NCBI RefSeq assembly: GCF_000702825.1
Contig: NZ_JNKF01000012.1
Location: forward strand, 186,001-250,000
DNA: 64,000 nt
Direction: 5' to 3'
Origin: Prevotella sp. P6B1
Lineage (GTDB): Bacteria; Bacteroidota; Bacteroidia; Bacteroidales; Bacteroidaceae
Position numbers and translations under genes: made by a program
Shown here: positions 17,224-25,588 of the stretch, one piece after another
How positions within the stretch are numbered: position 1 is the first letter of the stretch
Layout of the letters: each line of letters starts with the position of its first letter
The notes under the pieces: generated by a model
The model's input: only the letters and a program-made list of their open reading frames with translations
What the model was told of the DNA's origin: nothing
Databases searched by the model: none

Positions 17224-17931
17224 ATGAAGCAGAGATTTCTAACCGTCATCATAACGCTATGTATCGCCATGAGTTGTCAAGCACAGAAGCGATACGTGAT
17301 ACAGCACAAGCCGTACATCGACTTGCGCCCTATGCACTTTGGTATATCCGTAGGTATGAACATGCAGGATCTGGAGTTAGAGAACACCAACCCGTTTGTA
17401 TATGATGCAGACCGCTGGAACGTGGGATTCTCAGTAGGCGTGCTCGCGGATATGCGCTTATCCAGTAATCTGAACCTGCGCATATCGCCCACCATGCATT
17501 TCGGCGCGAAGCACCTGATATTACAGAATCTGCAGGACTTAGATTCTGAAGGCAACCCCAAGACAGAGACACAGGACATGAAGAACACCTATCTGGCCGT
17601 ACCTGTCGACCTGAAGTTCTCCGCTCAGAGATGGAACAACATCCGCCCTTATATGGTAGCAGGCGTTAGTCCGATGGTGAACCTTACCAACAATCAGCAG
17701 GAGATTGTACAACTGAAACGTACCGTCCTCATGCTGGAGGTGGGACTGGGTTGCGACCTGTATCTGCCATTCTTCAAGCTGATACCTGAGTTGAAATTCT
17801 GTTATGGTCTGGGCAACAAATTGGACAAGAGCCATGTTGCCAGTCTTAAGGACGACCAGAAAAAAATGTATGCCAACTCTGTTAAGAGCGGGCATACAAA
17901 GATGATAGTATTAACTTTCTATTTCGAATAA
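17224..17931 (+). CDS. porT: PorT-like outer-membrane beta-barrel protein
   Basis: 235 residues with a signal peptide (MKQRFLTVIITLCIAMSCQAQ; a Cys at about 18 could also make a lipobox). The motif HFGISVGMNMQDLELEN near residue 38 and the alternating strands ending in MIVLTFYFE resemble PorT, the outer-membrane barrel linked to type IX secretion and its relatives. In the genus suggested here, homologues may exist without a full type IX system, and no other por/spr genes are in this window. The assignment to PorT rather than a generic outer-membrane barrel is by recognition of the N-terminal motif and length. Confidence 0.7.
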   Translation: MKQRFLTVIITLCIAMSCQAQKRYVIQHKPYIDLRPMHFGISVGMNMQDLELENTNPFVYDADRWNVGFSVGVLADMRLSSNLNLRISPTMHFGAKHLILQNLQDLDSEGNPKTETQDMKNTYLAVPVDLKFSAQRWNNIRPYMVAGVSPMVNLTNNQQEIVQLKRTVLMLEVGLGCDLYLPFFKLIPELKFCYGLGNKLDKSHVASLKDDQKKMYANSVKSGHTKMIVLTFYFE

Positions 17932-17933
17932 GC

Positions 17934-18776
17934 TTACTTCTCAAAAGTCAGCACCAGCTTGCCGATATACACGCCATGCTTACCATTCTGATCTACAGGA
18001 ATCTGCTTTCCGGTCTTGTCTGGAGCATATTCCAAGGCAGGCATATAGGTATGAGTATGACCTCCCAGCACCAAATCGCAGCCCTCTATCTCACGAATGA
18101 ACTGCTGATCAGGATATTCAGATATCTCCCATCCTAAGTGTGACAAACAGATTACCACATCACACTTCTCTTGACGACGCAGGATATCAATATACTTCTT
18201 CGAAGTCTCAACAGGATCGAGGAACTTAACGCCCTCACAGTTCTTATTCGACACCAGTCCCTTCATCGGCGCACCAAGGGCAAAGACGCCAATCTTAAGT
18301 CCTTGACGCTTCAGGATGATATAATCCTTTACCAAGCCCTCGCAGGGAGTACCAGTAAAATCGTAGTTAGAACAAACCACGGGGAAGTTGGCCATACGGA
18401 AGATCCGTGCCATATTCTCAAGGCCAAAGTCGAACTCATGGTTACCGATAGTCACCGCATCATAGCCCATCTGATTCATCAGACCGATCTCAACCTCGCC
18501 CTTAAACAAGGTATAGAAACCCGAGCCCTGAGAGAAATCGCCAGAATCGAAGAACAACAGGTCAGGATGCTGCTGGCGCTGTTCCTTGATCATATTGATA
18601 CGACGCAGGAATCCGCCACGACCAGCCAGGTTCTTATTATCCAGATTCTCATTCAGCGGCAAAATGCATGAATGTGTATCATTGGTATGAAGTATTACCA
18701 ACTCTTTTTTGGTCTTAGCACCTGCCGAAACTACCGACAAGAGTGCTACAAGTATCATCAGGTGAAATCTGCGCAT
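17934..18776 (-). CDS. 5'-nucleotidase/UshA-type metallophosphatase domain, stand-alone, exported
   Basis: 280 residues with a signal peptide (MRRFHLMILVALLSVVSAGA). All metallophosphoesterase motifs are visible in order: LHTNDTHSC (Asp and His metal ligands), FDSGDFSQG, TIGNHEFDFG, CLSHLGW and LGGHTHTY. This is the catalytic half of UshA-like enzymes that release phosphate from nucleotides in the periplasm. The nucleotide-binding C-terminal half is absent and is encoded by the preceding gene in the same transcript, 3 bases upstream. It appears intact, not a truncated pseudogene. Confidence 0.9.
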   Translation of the reverse strand: MRRFHLMILVALLSVVSAGAKTKKELVILHTNDTHSCILPLNENLDNKNLAGRGGFLRRINMIKEQRQQHPDLLFFDSGDFSQGSGFYTLFKGEVEIGLMNQMGYDAVTIGNHEFDFGLENMARIFRMANFPVVCSNYDFTGTPCEGLVKDYIILKRQGLKIGVFALGAPMKGLVSNKNCEGVKFLDPVETSKKYIDILRRQEKCDVVICLSHLGWEISEYPDQQFIREIEGCDLVLGGHTHTYMPALEYAPDKTGKQIPVDQNGKHGVYIGKLVLTFEK

Positions 18777-18779
18777 AAC

Positions 18780-19544
18780 TTATTGGATTTTAATACGACC
18801 TTCAACATTCGAATCGACCACCAAGCCACGAGCCTGATGATCCTTGAAATAATTCATAATCAGGAAGCGTGTGTTATTACTCTTGTCATTGGGGGCAATG
18901 ATATTAGTACCCTCCTTGAGCGCTGGCATACCGTCGTTACCTTCAATCAGATAGTTGATTGTAGCCACACGATACTCTGCCTTCGGATCAATCTCCTTAC
19001 CATGCAGACGGCAAGATATCAACTTCTCGTCCTTGGAAATCACAAGTTCAACACCATGACTAACTCCCTCGCCGCCTCGTTTGGCAATCTGCTGGAAGAG
19101 CTTCAGCATCTTCTCGCCTGTCAGCGTGATAAAGCATATCTTATTCTCAAACGGAGCTACATCGAGCACATCGCCATAGGTGACCTTACCTTTGGTGAGA
19201 TCGGCACGAATACCACCCATGTTATAAATGCCCAGAACAGGCTGCTCGCCGTAATCCTTAGCCGCCCATACCAGGATATCAGCCAAGAGGTTCGACAAAT
19301 CGCTCTCTGGACGATCGGCATGCATGTTATGTGCCACCATACCCACTACCGGTCCCATGATACTGTCGTTAACCCGTTTGAAAGGTTCAATAAACTTGAT
19401 AGCAGCCTCGTCGGGATTCTGATCGTAACGATCATCTACAATGATGCGAGTGCGCTCAATATGAGATAGTTGATAATTCTTTGGAGCACACGAGAATAGC
19501 ATCAATGAGGCAAAAGAAACATAAAAAACGCGTCTTATACTCAT
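18780..19544 (-). CDS. 5'-nucleotidase C-terminal (substrate-binding) domain lipoprotein
   Basis: 254 residues. A lipoprotein signal peptide ends at about Cys19 (LMLFSC). The body has the 5'-nucleotidase C-domain features YNMGGIRADLTKGKVTYGDVLDVAPFENK... shortened here, with the G-G-I-R nucleotide-binding motif and LTGEKMLKLFQQ. It has no metal-binding motifs, so it should supply substrate binding for the catalytic partner encoded directly downstream. In the transcript this half comes first, reversed relative to fused UshA. Its promoter is divergent from that of rplS. Confidence 0.88.
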   Translation of the reverse strand: MSIRRVFYVSFASLMLFSCAPKNYQLSHIERTRIIVDDRYDQNPDEAAIKFIEPFKRVNDSIMGPVVGMVAHNMHADRPESDLSNLLADILVWAAKDYGEQPVLGIYNMGGIRADLTKGKVTYGDVLDVAPFENKICFITLTGEKMLKLFQQIAKRGGEGVSHGVELVISKDEKLISCRLHGKEIDPKAEYRVATINYLIEGNDGMPALKEGTNIIAPNDKSNNTRFLIMNYFKDHQARGLVVDSNVEGRIKIQ

Positions 19545-19564
19545 AATTTATTCTTTTAATGGTG

Positions 19565-19572
19565 CAAAAATA
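19565..19572 (-). promoter_or_regulatory. -7 box of the split 5'-nucleotidase operon
   Basis: TATTTTTG on the minus strand, 20 bases before the ATG of the first nucleotidase gene; divergent from the rplS promoter about 45 bases away. Confidence 0.5.
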
Positions 19573-19615
19573 CAAAAAATATTCGAAATATTTCGTTGAA
19601 ACAAAAAAAAAGTTG

Positions 19616-19623
19616 TACCTTTG
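19616..19623 (+). promoter_or_regulatory. -7 box of rplS
   Basis: TACCTTTG followed by an approximately 90-base leader before the ATG at 19718. GTTG (19595-19598) lies 17 bases upstream as a possible -33 element. Confidence 0.55.
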
Positions 19624-19628
19624 CACCC

Positions 19629-19700
19629 GCTTTTCGGCGTAATCGCTGGCAGGAAGTAACGAGAGGCCTGTTATGTTGCGTTGGAACGATACAACAATTT
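19629..19700 (+). promoter_or_regulatory. Structured 5' leader of rplS, possible L19 autoregulatory site
   Basis: The leader is G/C-richer than other gaps here and can pair GCAGG with CCTGT, and GTTG with CAAC around GAACGATA. L19 leaders are known in some Bacteroidota, but I cannot confirm the match to that structure from reading alone. Confidence 0.3.
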
Positions 19701-19717
19701 AATTATAAAAAAGTACA

Positions 19718-20077
19718 ATGGATTTAATTAAAGTTGCTGAAGAAGCATTTGCAACCGGCAAAAAGTTCCCAGAGTTCAAGGCTGGTGACACCATCACTGT
19801 CGCTTACAAAATTATCGAGGGTGCCAAGGAGCGTATCCAGCTCTATCGTGGTGTAGTTATCAAGATTGCAGGTCACGGAGACAAGAAGCGCTTCACCGTT
19901 CGTAAGATGTCTGGTACCGTTGGTGTAGAGCGTATCTTCCCCATCGAGTCACCCAACATCGAGAGCATCGAGGTTAACAAGGTAGGTAAGGTTCGCCGCG
20001 CTAAGCTTTACTATCTGCGCAAGCTCACTGGTAAGGCTGCCCGCATTAAGGAAAAGCGTCACAACGTTGGCGAATAA
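19718..20077 (+). CDS. rplS: 50S ribosomal protein L19
   Basis: 119 residues, normal length. Conserved L19 features are [51 protein letters not shown] and [24 protein letters not shown], read in order through the protein. L19 lies at the 30S-50S interface. It is a single gene with a long leader and a bidirectional terminator just after the stop. In many bacteria rplS follows trmD/rimM; that context is absent here. Confidence 0.98.
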   Translation: MDLIKVAEEAFATGKKFPEFKAGDTITVAYKIIEGAKERIQLYRGVVIKIAGHGDKKRFTVRKMSGTVGVERIFPIESPNIESIEVNKVGKVRRAKLYYLRKLTGKAARIKEKRHNVGE

Positions 20078-20089
20078 AAAAGTAAAAAA

Positions 20090-20122
20090 AGAGGCTTCAC
20101 CCAAGTGTGCGAGCCTCTTTTT
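20090..20122. terminator. Bidirectional terminator between rplS and the 50-residue protein gene
   Basis: GAGGCT and AGCCTC arms (20091-20117) have A-runs before and T-runs after, so it can end transcription from both sides. Confidence 0.85.
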
Positions 20123-20275
20123 TTATTCCCCATGCAGGGCTTTCTGAAAATCCTCCCAACTCTGGAACCCTGCCAACAAAGAAAGACGGTCGAGCGTTTT
20201 CTTATCAGGTTTTCTCAGGATTTCCTTCTCCACTGCCTCCAGCAGCTTCCGAAGCGCCAAACGTTTCTTCTCCAT
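20123..20275 (-). CDS. Small conserved-looking protein of 50 residues, unknown function
   Basis: It begins MEKKRLALRKLLEAVEKEI and ends in FQKALHGE. It has no signal peptide or membrane segment and is predicted to be mostly charged helix, with KPDKKTLDRLSLLAGFQSW in the middle. The gene fits the gap between the rplS terminator and a divergent promoter shared with the AICAR transformylase gene, with a -7 box TAATTTTG on its own strand (20304-20297). The plus-strand open frame over the same bases has no comparable signals. I do not recognise the family. Confidence 0.65.
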   Translation of the reverse strand: MEKKRLALRKLLEAVEKEILRKPDKKTLDRLSLLAGFQSWEDFQKALHGE

Positions 20276-20296
20276 GTTAATAATTTAAGTTTGGTG

Positions 20297-20325
20297 CAAA
20301 ATTACAAAAATATTTTGTACCTTTG
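20297..20325. promoter_or_regulatory. Overlapping divergent -7 boxes
   Basis: TACCTTTG on the plus strand (20318-20325) serves the AICAR transformylase gene at 20353. TAATTTTG on the minus strand (20304-20297) serves the 50-residue protein gene at 20275. The two boxes are 13 bases apart, so the promoters should compete. Confidence 0.5.
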
Positions 20326-20352
20326 CACACAGAAATAAAAAATATCGCAAAA

Positions 20353-21537
20353 ATGAAAGAATTAGCACTCAAGTACGGATGTAATCCCAACCAGAAGCCC
20401 TCGCGCATTTTCATGACCGAGGGTGAGCTCCCCATCGAAGTAATCAACGGTCGTCCTGGATATATCAACTTCCTCGACGCATTCAATGCCTGGCAGCTTG
20501 TCAAGGAACTGAAGGCCGCTACCGGTCTGCCTGCAGCAGCCTCGTTCAAGCACGTAAGCCCTGCTGGTGCAGCTGTTGGTCTGCCCCTGAGCGACACCCT
20601 GAAGAAGATCTACTTCGTGGACGACGTGAAGGACCTCGACGAGAGTCCTATCGCCTGTGCCTACGCCAGAGCACGCGGTGCCGACCGTATGTCGAGCTAT
20701 GGTGACTTTGTGGCTCTGAGCGATACCTGCGACGCTACCACAGCTAAGCTGCTGAAGCGCGAGGTGAGCGATGGCGTGATTGCACCTGATTTTACACCTG
20801 AGGCTATTGAGATTCTGAAAGACAAGCGTAAGGGTACCTACAACGTGATCAAGATCGATCCTACCTACGTTCCCGAGCCTATCGAGCGCAAGCAGGTATT
20901 CGGCATCACCTTCGAACAGGGCCGCAACGAGATCAAGCTCGACGACGATGCACTCTTCGAGAACATGCCTACCCAGAACAAGACCTTCACTGCCGAGGCT
21001 AAGCGCGACCTGATCATCGCCCTCATCACCCTGAAGTACACCCAGAGCAACTCAGTATGCTACGTGAAGGATGGACAGGCTATCGGTATCGGCGCTGGTC
21101 AGCAGAGCCGTATCCACTGTACCCGTCTGGCTGGTAACAAGGCTGATATCTGGTGGTTGCGCCAGCATCCAAAAGTGATGAACCTGCCTTTCATCGACAA
21201 TATCCGTCGTGCTGATCGTGATAACACCATCGACGTGTATATCTCAGAGGATCACGACGATGTACTGCGCGAGGGCACCTGGCAGCAGTTCTTCAAAGAG
21301 AAGCCAGAAGTGCTGACGATGGAAGAAAAGAAGGCATGGATTGCTCAGAACACCAAGGTGGCTCTGGGTAGCGACGCTTTCTTCCCCTTTGGCGACAATA
21401 TCGAGCGTGCACACAAGAGCGGCGTAGAGTTCATCGCTCAGGCTGGTGGCTCTGTTCGCGACGACCATGTTATCGACACCTGCGACAAGTATGGTATCGC
21501 AATGGCCTTCACTGGTGTACGCCTGTTCCACCATTAA
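20353..21537 (+). CDS. AICAR formyltransferase (PurH C-terminal domain only)
   Basis: 394 residues from the ATG at 20353, 28 bases after the -7 box. The whole protein corresponds to the transformylase domain of PurH: KYGCNPNQKPSRIF at the start, SFKHVSPAGAAVG with the catalytic Lys-His pair, QSNSVCYVKDGQAIGIGAGQQSR, and AQAGGSVRDDHVID near the end. It catalyses formyl transfer from 10-formyl-THF to AICAR in purine synthesis. The N-terminal IMP cyclohydrolase domain of normal bifunctional PurH is missing, so cyclisation must be done by a separate protein encoded elsewhere. Confidence 0.9.
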   Translation: MKELALKYGCNPNQKPSRIFMTEGELPIEVINGRPGYINFLDAFNAWQLVKELKAATGLPAAASFKHVSPAGAAVGLPLSDTLKKIYFVDDVKDLDESPIACAYARARGADRMSSYGDFVALSDTCDATTAKLLKREVSDGVIAPDFTPEAIEILKDKRKGTYNVIKIDPTYVPEPIERKQVFGITFEQGRNEIKLDDDALFENMPTQNKTFTAEAKRDLIIALITLKYTQSNSVCYVKDGQAIGIGAGQQSRIHCTRLAGNKADIWWLRQHPKVMNLPFIDNIRRADRDNTIDVYISEDHDDVLREGTWQQFFKEKPEVLTMEEKKAWIAQNTKVALGSDAFFPFGDNIERAHKSGVEFIAQAGGSVRDDHVIDTCDKYGIAMAFTGVRLFHH

Positions 21538-21558
21538 TCATTGGCAAATTGTAAATTC

Positions 21559-21747
21559 ATGGACGATTTTCAGAACATTCTTGAGAACGGCATCAACTTC
21601 GGACGTGGAGGTGACAAGCCGAAAGACGATGGCAAGGTGAAGACTAAAGCCAAGAAAAAGAAGTATATCACTGGTGCTCACGGTAGCGGCTCTGCAAGGC
21701 AGAAAGCCAAATACCGTGAGCAACGGGCCAACCGTCATAAGAAATAA
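21559..21747 (+). CDS. Small basic protein of 62 residues, unknown function
   Basis: The ATG at 21559 is preferred over a TTG 18 bases upstream. The sequence starts MDDFQNILENGINFGRGG and then becomes strongly basic, with KTKAKKKKYITGAHGSGSA and a tail rich in Lys, Arg and His. No membrane segment. It lies 21 bases after the transformylase stop and 16 bases before the GH53 gene on the same strand. The charge suggests nucleic-acid or ribosome contact, but this is inference. I do not recognise a named family. Confidence 0.6.
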   Translation: MDDFQNILENGINFGRGGDKPKDDGKVKTKAKKKKYITGAHGSGSARQKAKYREQRANRHKK

Positions 21748-21763
21748 TCAATATCATAATAAA

Positions 21764-23017
21764 ATGAAACTACTAAAAATATTACTAACAACTACCCTAC
21801 TCTGCGGCATGAACACCCTTCATGCCCAGAAGTATGTAGGTGGCGACATCTCATTATTGCCCACCTACGAAGAGCATGGTGCCAACTACATGGATCCCGA
21901 TGGCAATCCCATCAACAATCTACTCCAGTATTTTAAGGATCAGGACCTGAACGCCATGCGCGTGCGCCTGTTTGTAGACCCCAGCCAAGCCAGCACGGAG
22001 GATAAAGGCGAAGGTGTGCGACAGGATCTGGCCTATGTAAAGGCATTAGGAAAGCGCATCAAGGATGCTGGTATGAAGTTCATATTAGACTTCCATTACT
22101 CTGACACCTGGGCCGACCCCAGTCAGCAAGCCACGCCCGCATCGTTCAAAACGGTAAACACCCCAGCCACCGAGTATATCTACACCTATACCAAGGACTG
22201 CCTGAATGCATTAGTTGAAGCAGGCGCTACGCCCGACTTTATCCAGACAGGAAACGAGATCACCTACGGCATGATGTGGGATTCGGGGTGTAAGGTTGAA
22301 GCCAACACCCAATGGAATGGCTATAAGGACACTAATTGGAGTAGCCTCACCACTGCCCTAAAGAATGCAGGAAGAGCCTGCCGCGAAGTATGTCCAAATG
22401 CCAAAATCATTATCCACACAGAGCGCGTGCCCAATATTCCGCAGATCACAGACTTTTATCAGAGAATGGATCAGAACGAAGTGGATTACGACATCATCGG
22501 CACCAGCTATTATCCATACTATCATGGCAACCTTACCCAACTGGACGCCGCATTAACAGCATTTGAGACCACATTCCCCACAAAAGATATCATGGTGGTG
22601 GAAACAGGTTGTGGCTACCACTACCAGGTAGGCGATAATGCCACAGGCTATCCCCTTACATACGAAGGTCAGCGCCAATTCACTGCCGCCTTGGTAACCA
22701 CCCTCAACCAGCATCAGAATGTGAAAGGCCTGTTCTGGTGGTTCCCTGAAGCCAATGAATATGGTCTTGATTGGAACACCCAACGCGTAACTGATGGTTG
22801 GTACAATGCCTCACTCTTTGATAATGAAACGGGTAAGGCTCTGCCAGCGCTCTTCGAACTGAAAAAATTCTGCGATGAGAGCGCAGGGATGCAGCTACTA
22901 CAGACAGAGACAGCGCAACCAGACTGCTGGTACACCCTTAGTGGTTGCAAAGTAAACAAAAAGCCCGATACAAAAGGGATTTATGTAGCTAACAAAAGAA
23001 AAATCATCGTGAAGTAA
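21764..23017 (+). CDS. GH53 arabinogalactan endo-beta-1,4-galactanase, secreted
   Basis: 417 residues from the ATG at 21764, which begins a signal peptide (MKLLKILLTTTLLCGMNTLHA). The catalytic barrel has the GH53 motifs ILDFHYSDTWADPSQQ (107-122), the acid/base Glu165 in FIQTGNEITYGM, and the nucleophile Glu280 in MVVETGCGY. A short C-terminal tail (from about 385) resembles a degenerate sorting segment: a Gly/Lys-containing LSGCKVNKKPDTKGIYV followed by a basic end, common in secreted Bacteroidota enzymes. It would cut the beta-1,4-galactan of type I arabinogalactan or pectin side chains. Confidence 0.92.
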   Translation: MKLLKILLTTTLLCGMNTLHAQKYVGGDISLLPTYEEHGANYMDPDGNPINNLLQYFKDQDLNAMRVRLFVDPSQASTEDKGEGVRQDLAYVKALGKRIKDAGMKFILDFHYSDTWADPSQQATPASFKTVNTPATEYIYTYTKDCLNALVEAGATPDFIQTGNEITYGMMWDSGCKVEANTQWNGYKDTNWSSLTTALKNAGRACREVCPNAKIIIHTERVPNIPQITDFYQRMDQNEVDYDIIGTSYYPYYHGNLTQLDAALTAFETTFPTKDIMVVETGCGYHYQVGDNATGYPLTYEGQRQFTAALVTTLNQHQNVKGLFWWFPEANEYGLDWNTQRVTDGWYNASLFDNETGKALPALFELKKFCDESAGMQLLQTETAQPDCWYTLSGCKVNKKPDTKGIYVANKRKIIVK

Positions 23018-23043
23018 TTTATATTTCACGCTTTGAAATTTAA

Positions 23044-23081
23044 ATCCCAAACTTTGCAACATAAGTTTCAAAGTTTGGGAT
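23044..23081. terminator. Hairpin terminator between convergent GH53 and tolC-like genes
   Basis: Perfect 13-bp arms ATCCCAAACTTTG and CAAAGTTTGGGAT around a 12-base loop, in the gap between two convergent genes. Confidence 0.75.
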
Positions 23082-23100
23082 ACAAAATAGATAACGTAGC

Positions 23101-24432
23101 TTAGAAATTCAGTTCCTTGCCGCGATAGAACTCCAGCAAGGCGTGCTGATACAGATTCTCATAGCGTGCCTGAACCATATCGGATTCCGACTTCAGGTAG
23201 CTGTTCTTCGATTCGTTGAACTCTGTAATGTTTGCCTTTCCGTTCTCATACTTGGCCTGCATCAGTTCGAAAGCGTCTTTCGAGCTCTGTACAGCCTCAG
23301 CCGAGCTCTTCTCCTTGCTCTGCGCATTCAGGGCGTTGTAATACACCTGCTGAATCTCCTTATAGAGCGTTTTCTTCGTATTGTCGAGCTGTAACTGCTG
23401 GTTTTCCTGCTGGATACGGGCGTTGCGAACGCTATTGCGTGTCTGGAAACGATTAAAGATAGGCACACTCAGATTCAGACCGATATACTGGCTGAAGTTG
23501 TTCTTCAACTGCTTGCTGAAGCCATCAGACTTAAAGCCCGAGGTGGTGTAATAGTTGGTACCCAGTCCGCCACTCAGTGAGAGGGTCGGACAATGTCCTG
23601 CCTGAGCAATCTTGATGTTATGCGCAGTACCCTTTAGCTTCAGCTGTTGTGAGAGGATCTCTGGTCGTACCCCCATAGCCTCAGCATAAATCTGATCGGG
23701 GCTCACCATACCATCCAGCTTGCCAAGTGCATCCAGCTCCTCATCCGTAGGGCGTACAATCGCAAAACCTTCAGGGGTTGCTAACTCTAACAGCTGAGTC
23801 AGACTCAGCACAGCCAGTTTCATGTTGTTATCAGCCTGGGTAGCAGTCAACCTGCTGTTAGCCAAAGTGGCTTTCTGTCGTGAGAGTTCAGCCTCGCTGG
23901 CCTTACCGTTATCCACAAAAGCCTGCAGACGAACCACCTGAGCCGAGTCGATTGCAATCTGTCGATGCGCCACATCAGCCATCTCCATATCGTAGAGTAT
24001 CTGCACATAAGCCTGAGCCACCTGCATACGGATATCGTTTTTGGCCTTCTCCAGGTCGGCAGTAGCAGCCTCCAGATTCAGCTGGTTCAGCTTTATCTGG
24101 TTAGGAATCTGGAAACCAGTGAAGATAGGCACGCTGGCACCCAACTGGAACGATGTCGATGAGGTATTGGTGTTAGTATAAGTATTCTGGGCAGTCAGAC
24201 CACGGCCGAACGAGAAATTCTGTCCCAGACTACCATTCAGATCCGGCAGTCGTGAGTTCTTGGCATTGCTGAGTTGCAGCTCCTGCTGACGACGCTCATT
24301 CTGCTGCTGCTTGATACTGATATTATGCTCGATGGCATAGTCGCAGCACTCGCGCAGGCTCCACGCCTTCTGGGCACTGGCAGTCCCCAATCCCAACGAG
24401 CCAACAACGATGGTTAATATATACTTTTTCAT
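23101..24432 (-). CDS. TolC-family outer-membrane efflux protein
   Basis: 443 residues with a signal peptide (MKKYILTIVVGSLGLGTASA). The protein is a two-fold repeat of long helices and short strands as in TolC/OprM: the NFSFGRGLTAQNTY and PTLSLSGGLGTNYYTTSG strands, and helices rich in Gln, Ala and Leu such as QVAQAYVQILYDMEMADVA. It forms the outer-membrane exit duct of a tripartite efflux pump. It is the last gene of a nine-gene minus-strand operon, 6 bases after the membrane-fusion protein gene. Confidence 0.92.
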   Translation of the reverse strand: MKKYILTIVVGSLGLGTASAQKAWSLRECCDYAIEHNISIKQQQNERRQQELQLSNAKNSRLPDLNGSLGQNFSFGRGLTAQNTYTNTNTSSTSFQLGASVPIFTGFQIPNQIKLNQLNLEAATADLEKAKNDIRMQVAQAYVQILYDMEMADVAHRQIAIDSAQVVRLQAFVDNGKASEAELSRQKATLANSRLTATQADNNMKLAVLSLTQLLELATPEGFAIVRPTDEELDALGKLDGMVSPDQIYAEAMGVRPEILSQQLKLKGTAHNIKIAQAGHCPTLSLSGGLGTNYYTTSGFKSDGFSKQLKNNFSQYIGLNLSVPIFNRFQTRNSVRNARIQQENQQLQLDNTKKTLYKEIQQVYYNALNAQSKEKSSAEAVQSSKDAFELMQAKYENGKANITEFNESKNSYLKSESDMVQARYENLYQHALLEFYRGKELNF

Positions 24433-24438
24433 AACCGC

Positions 24439-25554
24439 TTACTTTTCTTTATCATCCGTAATAATCTCTGGGCCACGAACCTTATCCTTAGTTGTGATAC
24501 CCTTCTTGATCTCAATGTTCACACCGTCAGAGAGTCCTGTCTCCACATAAGTACGATTGTAGGTTTTGTTCTTACCCTCGCCCTTGACCACATAAACAAA
24601 GGTGCTGTCGCCGCTGAACTCGATGGCGCTCTCAGGAATGCAGAGTACCTTATCAACCCTTGCCAGCACAATCTCGGCATTGGCGCTATAGCCTGAACGG
24701 ATTTTCTTGCCGTTCTCCGACAGTTTCACAGCTGCCTTGATCTCGAACTGGTTAGTACCATTGCTCTCCACAGCCTTTGGCGAGATATACTCCAAGGCCG
24801 CATCGAACTTCAGGTCCTGCAGAGCACCGATGGTTATCTTCATGTTCATGCCGCTAATGAGCTGACCTACCTCTGTCTCGTCGATGTTTCCACGGAAAAT
24901 CAGGTCGTTCATATTCGCTACAGTGGCAATAGTCGTACCATCGTTGAAGGTATTCGAGAGGATGACCGAGTTACCCACCTTCACAGGGATATCCAGAATC
25001 ACACCGCTGATAGTTGAACGGATGAGCGTAGATGAAGCCTTGGCATTCGACTTCGACACACCATCGCGCACTACCTCAAGCGCATCCTGAGCAGCTATCT
25101 TCTCATGTTTGGCCTGAGCCAAGCTCATCTTGGTCTTATCAAACTCATCGGCACTTACTAACTTCTGATTATAGAGGTTCTCCTCGCGCTGGAAGTCGGT
25201 CTCAGCCTGTTTCAGATTGATTTCTGCCAGACGTACACGCATCTCAGCACTCGACAGCTGCGCCATATCAGGAATCACCTTCACCTTGGCTATCACATCG
25301 CCAGCATTCACATAGTCGCCTGGCTCTTTCAGCAGTTCAGCGATGATACCAGAGATCTGCGGCTTGATATTCACCTCGTTGCGAGGTTCAATCTTACCTG
25401 TAATAATGGTGGTTTTCTGGATACTGTCTGTCTGGGGAGTAAACTCATTGTAGACAATCTCCTTGGGTTGGCTCTTCTGCCACAGGAACACGAATGTTCC
25501 GATGAAAATCAGCGCTACGATAGCGGCGATAATCAGTTTGCTGTACTTTTTCAT
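24439..25554 (-). CDS. Membrane-fusion (periplasmic adaptor) protein of a MacAB-type pump
   Basis: 371 residues from the ATG at 25554; a longer frame could start at 25596 but would lie partly inside the upstream gene. One N-terminal membrane helix (about 6-25) is followed by a lipoyl-like half motif (KIEPRNEVNIKPQISGIIAEL), a coiled-coil hairpin (about 90-165) and beta-barrel domains, as in MacA/HlyD family adaptors. It links the inner-membrane ABC transporter to the TolC-like duct. The operon order permease, permease, adaptor, TolC supports this. Confidence 0.9.
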   Translation of the reverse strand: MKKYSKLIIAAIVALIFIGTFVFLWQKSQPKEIVYNEFTPQTDSIQKTTIITGKIEPRNEVNIKPQISGIIAELLKEPGDYVNAGDVIAKVKVIPDMAQLSSAEMRVRLAEINLKQAETDFQREENLYNQKLVSADEFDKTKMSLAQAKHEKIAAQDALEVVRDGVSKSNAKASSTLIRSTISGVILDIPVKVGNSVILSNTFNDGTTIATVANMNDLIFRGNIDETEVGQLISGMNMKITIGALQDLKFDAALEYISPKAVESNGTNQFEIKAAVKLSENGKKIRSGYSANAEIVLARVDKVLCIPESAIEFSGDSTFVYVVKGEGKNKTYNRTYVETGLSDGVNIEIKKGITTKDKVRGPEIITDDKEK

Positions 25555-25588
25555 ACTTTTATAGTTTTTATTATTTTCTTTTTCACTT

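Noticed and set aside
17934..19544. Frameshifted UshA-type pseudogene
   Set aside because: The two halves are in reversed order, each has its own signal peptide and start codon, and all motifs are intact.
20105..20338. 77-residue plus-strand frame after rplS
   Set aside because: It starts inside the rplS terminator and overlaps the minus-strand 50-residue gene, which has a fitting promoter and terminator.
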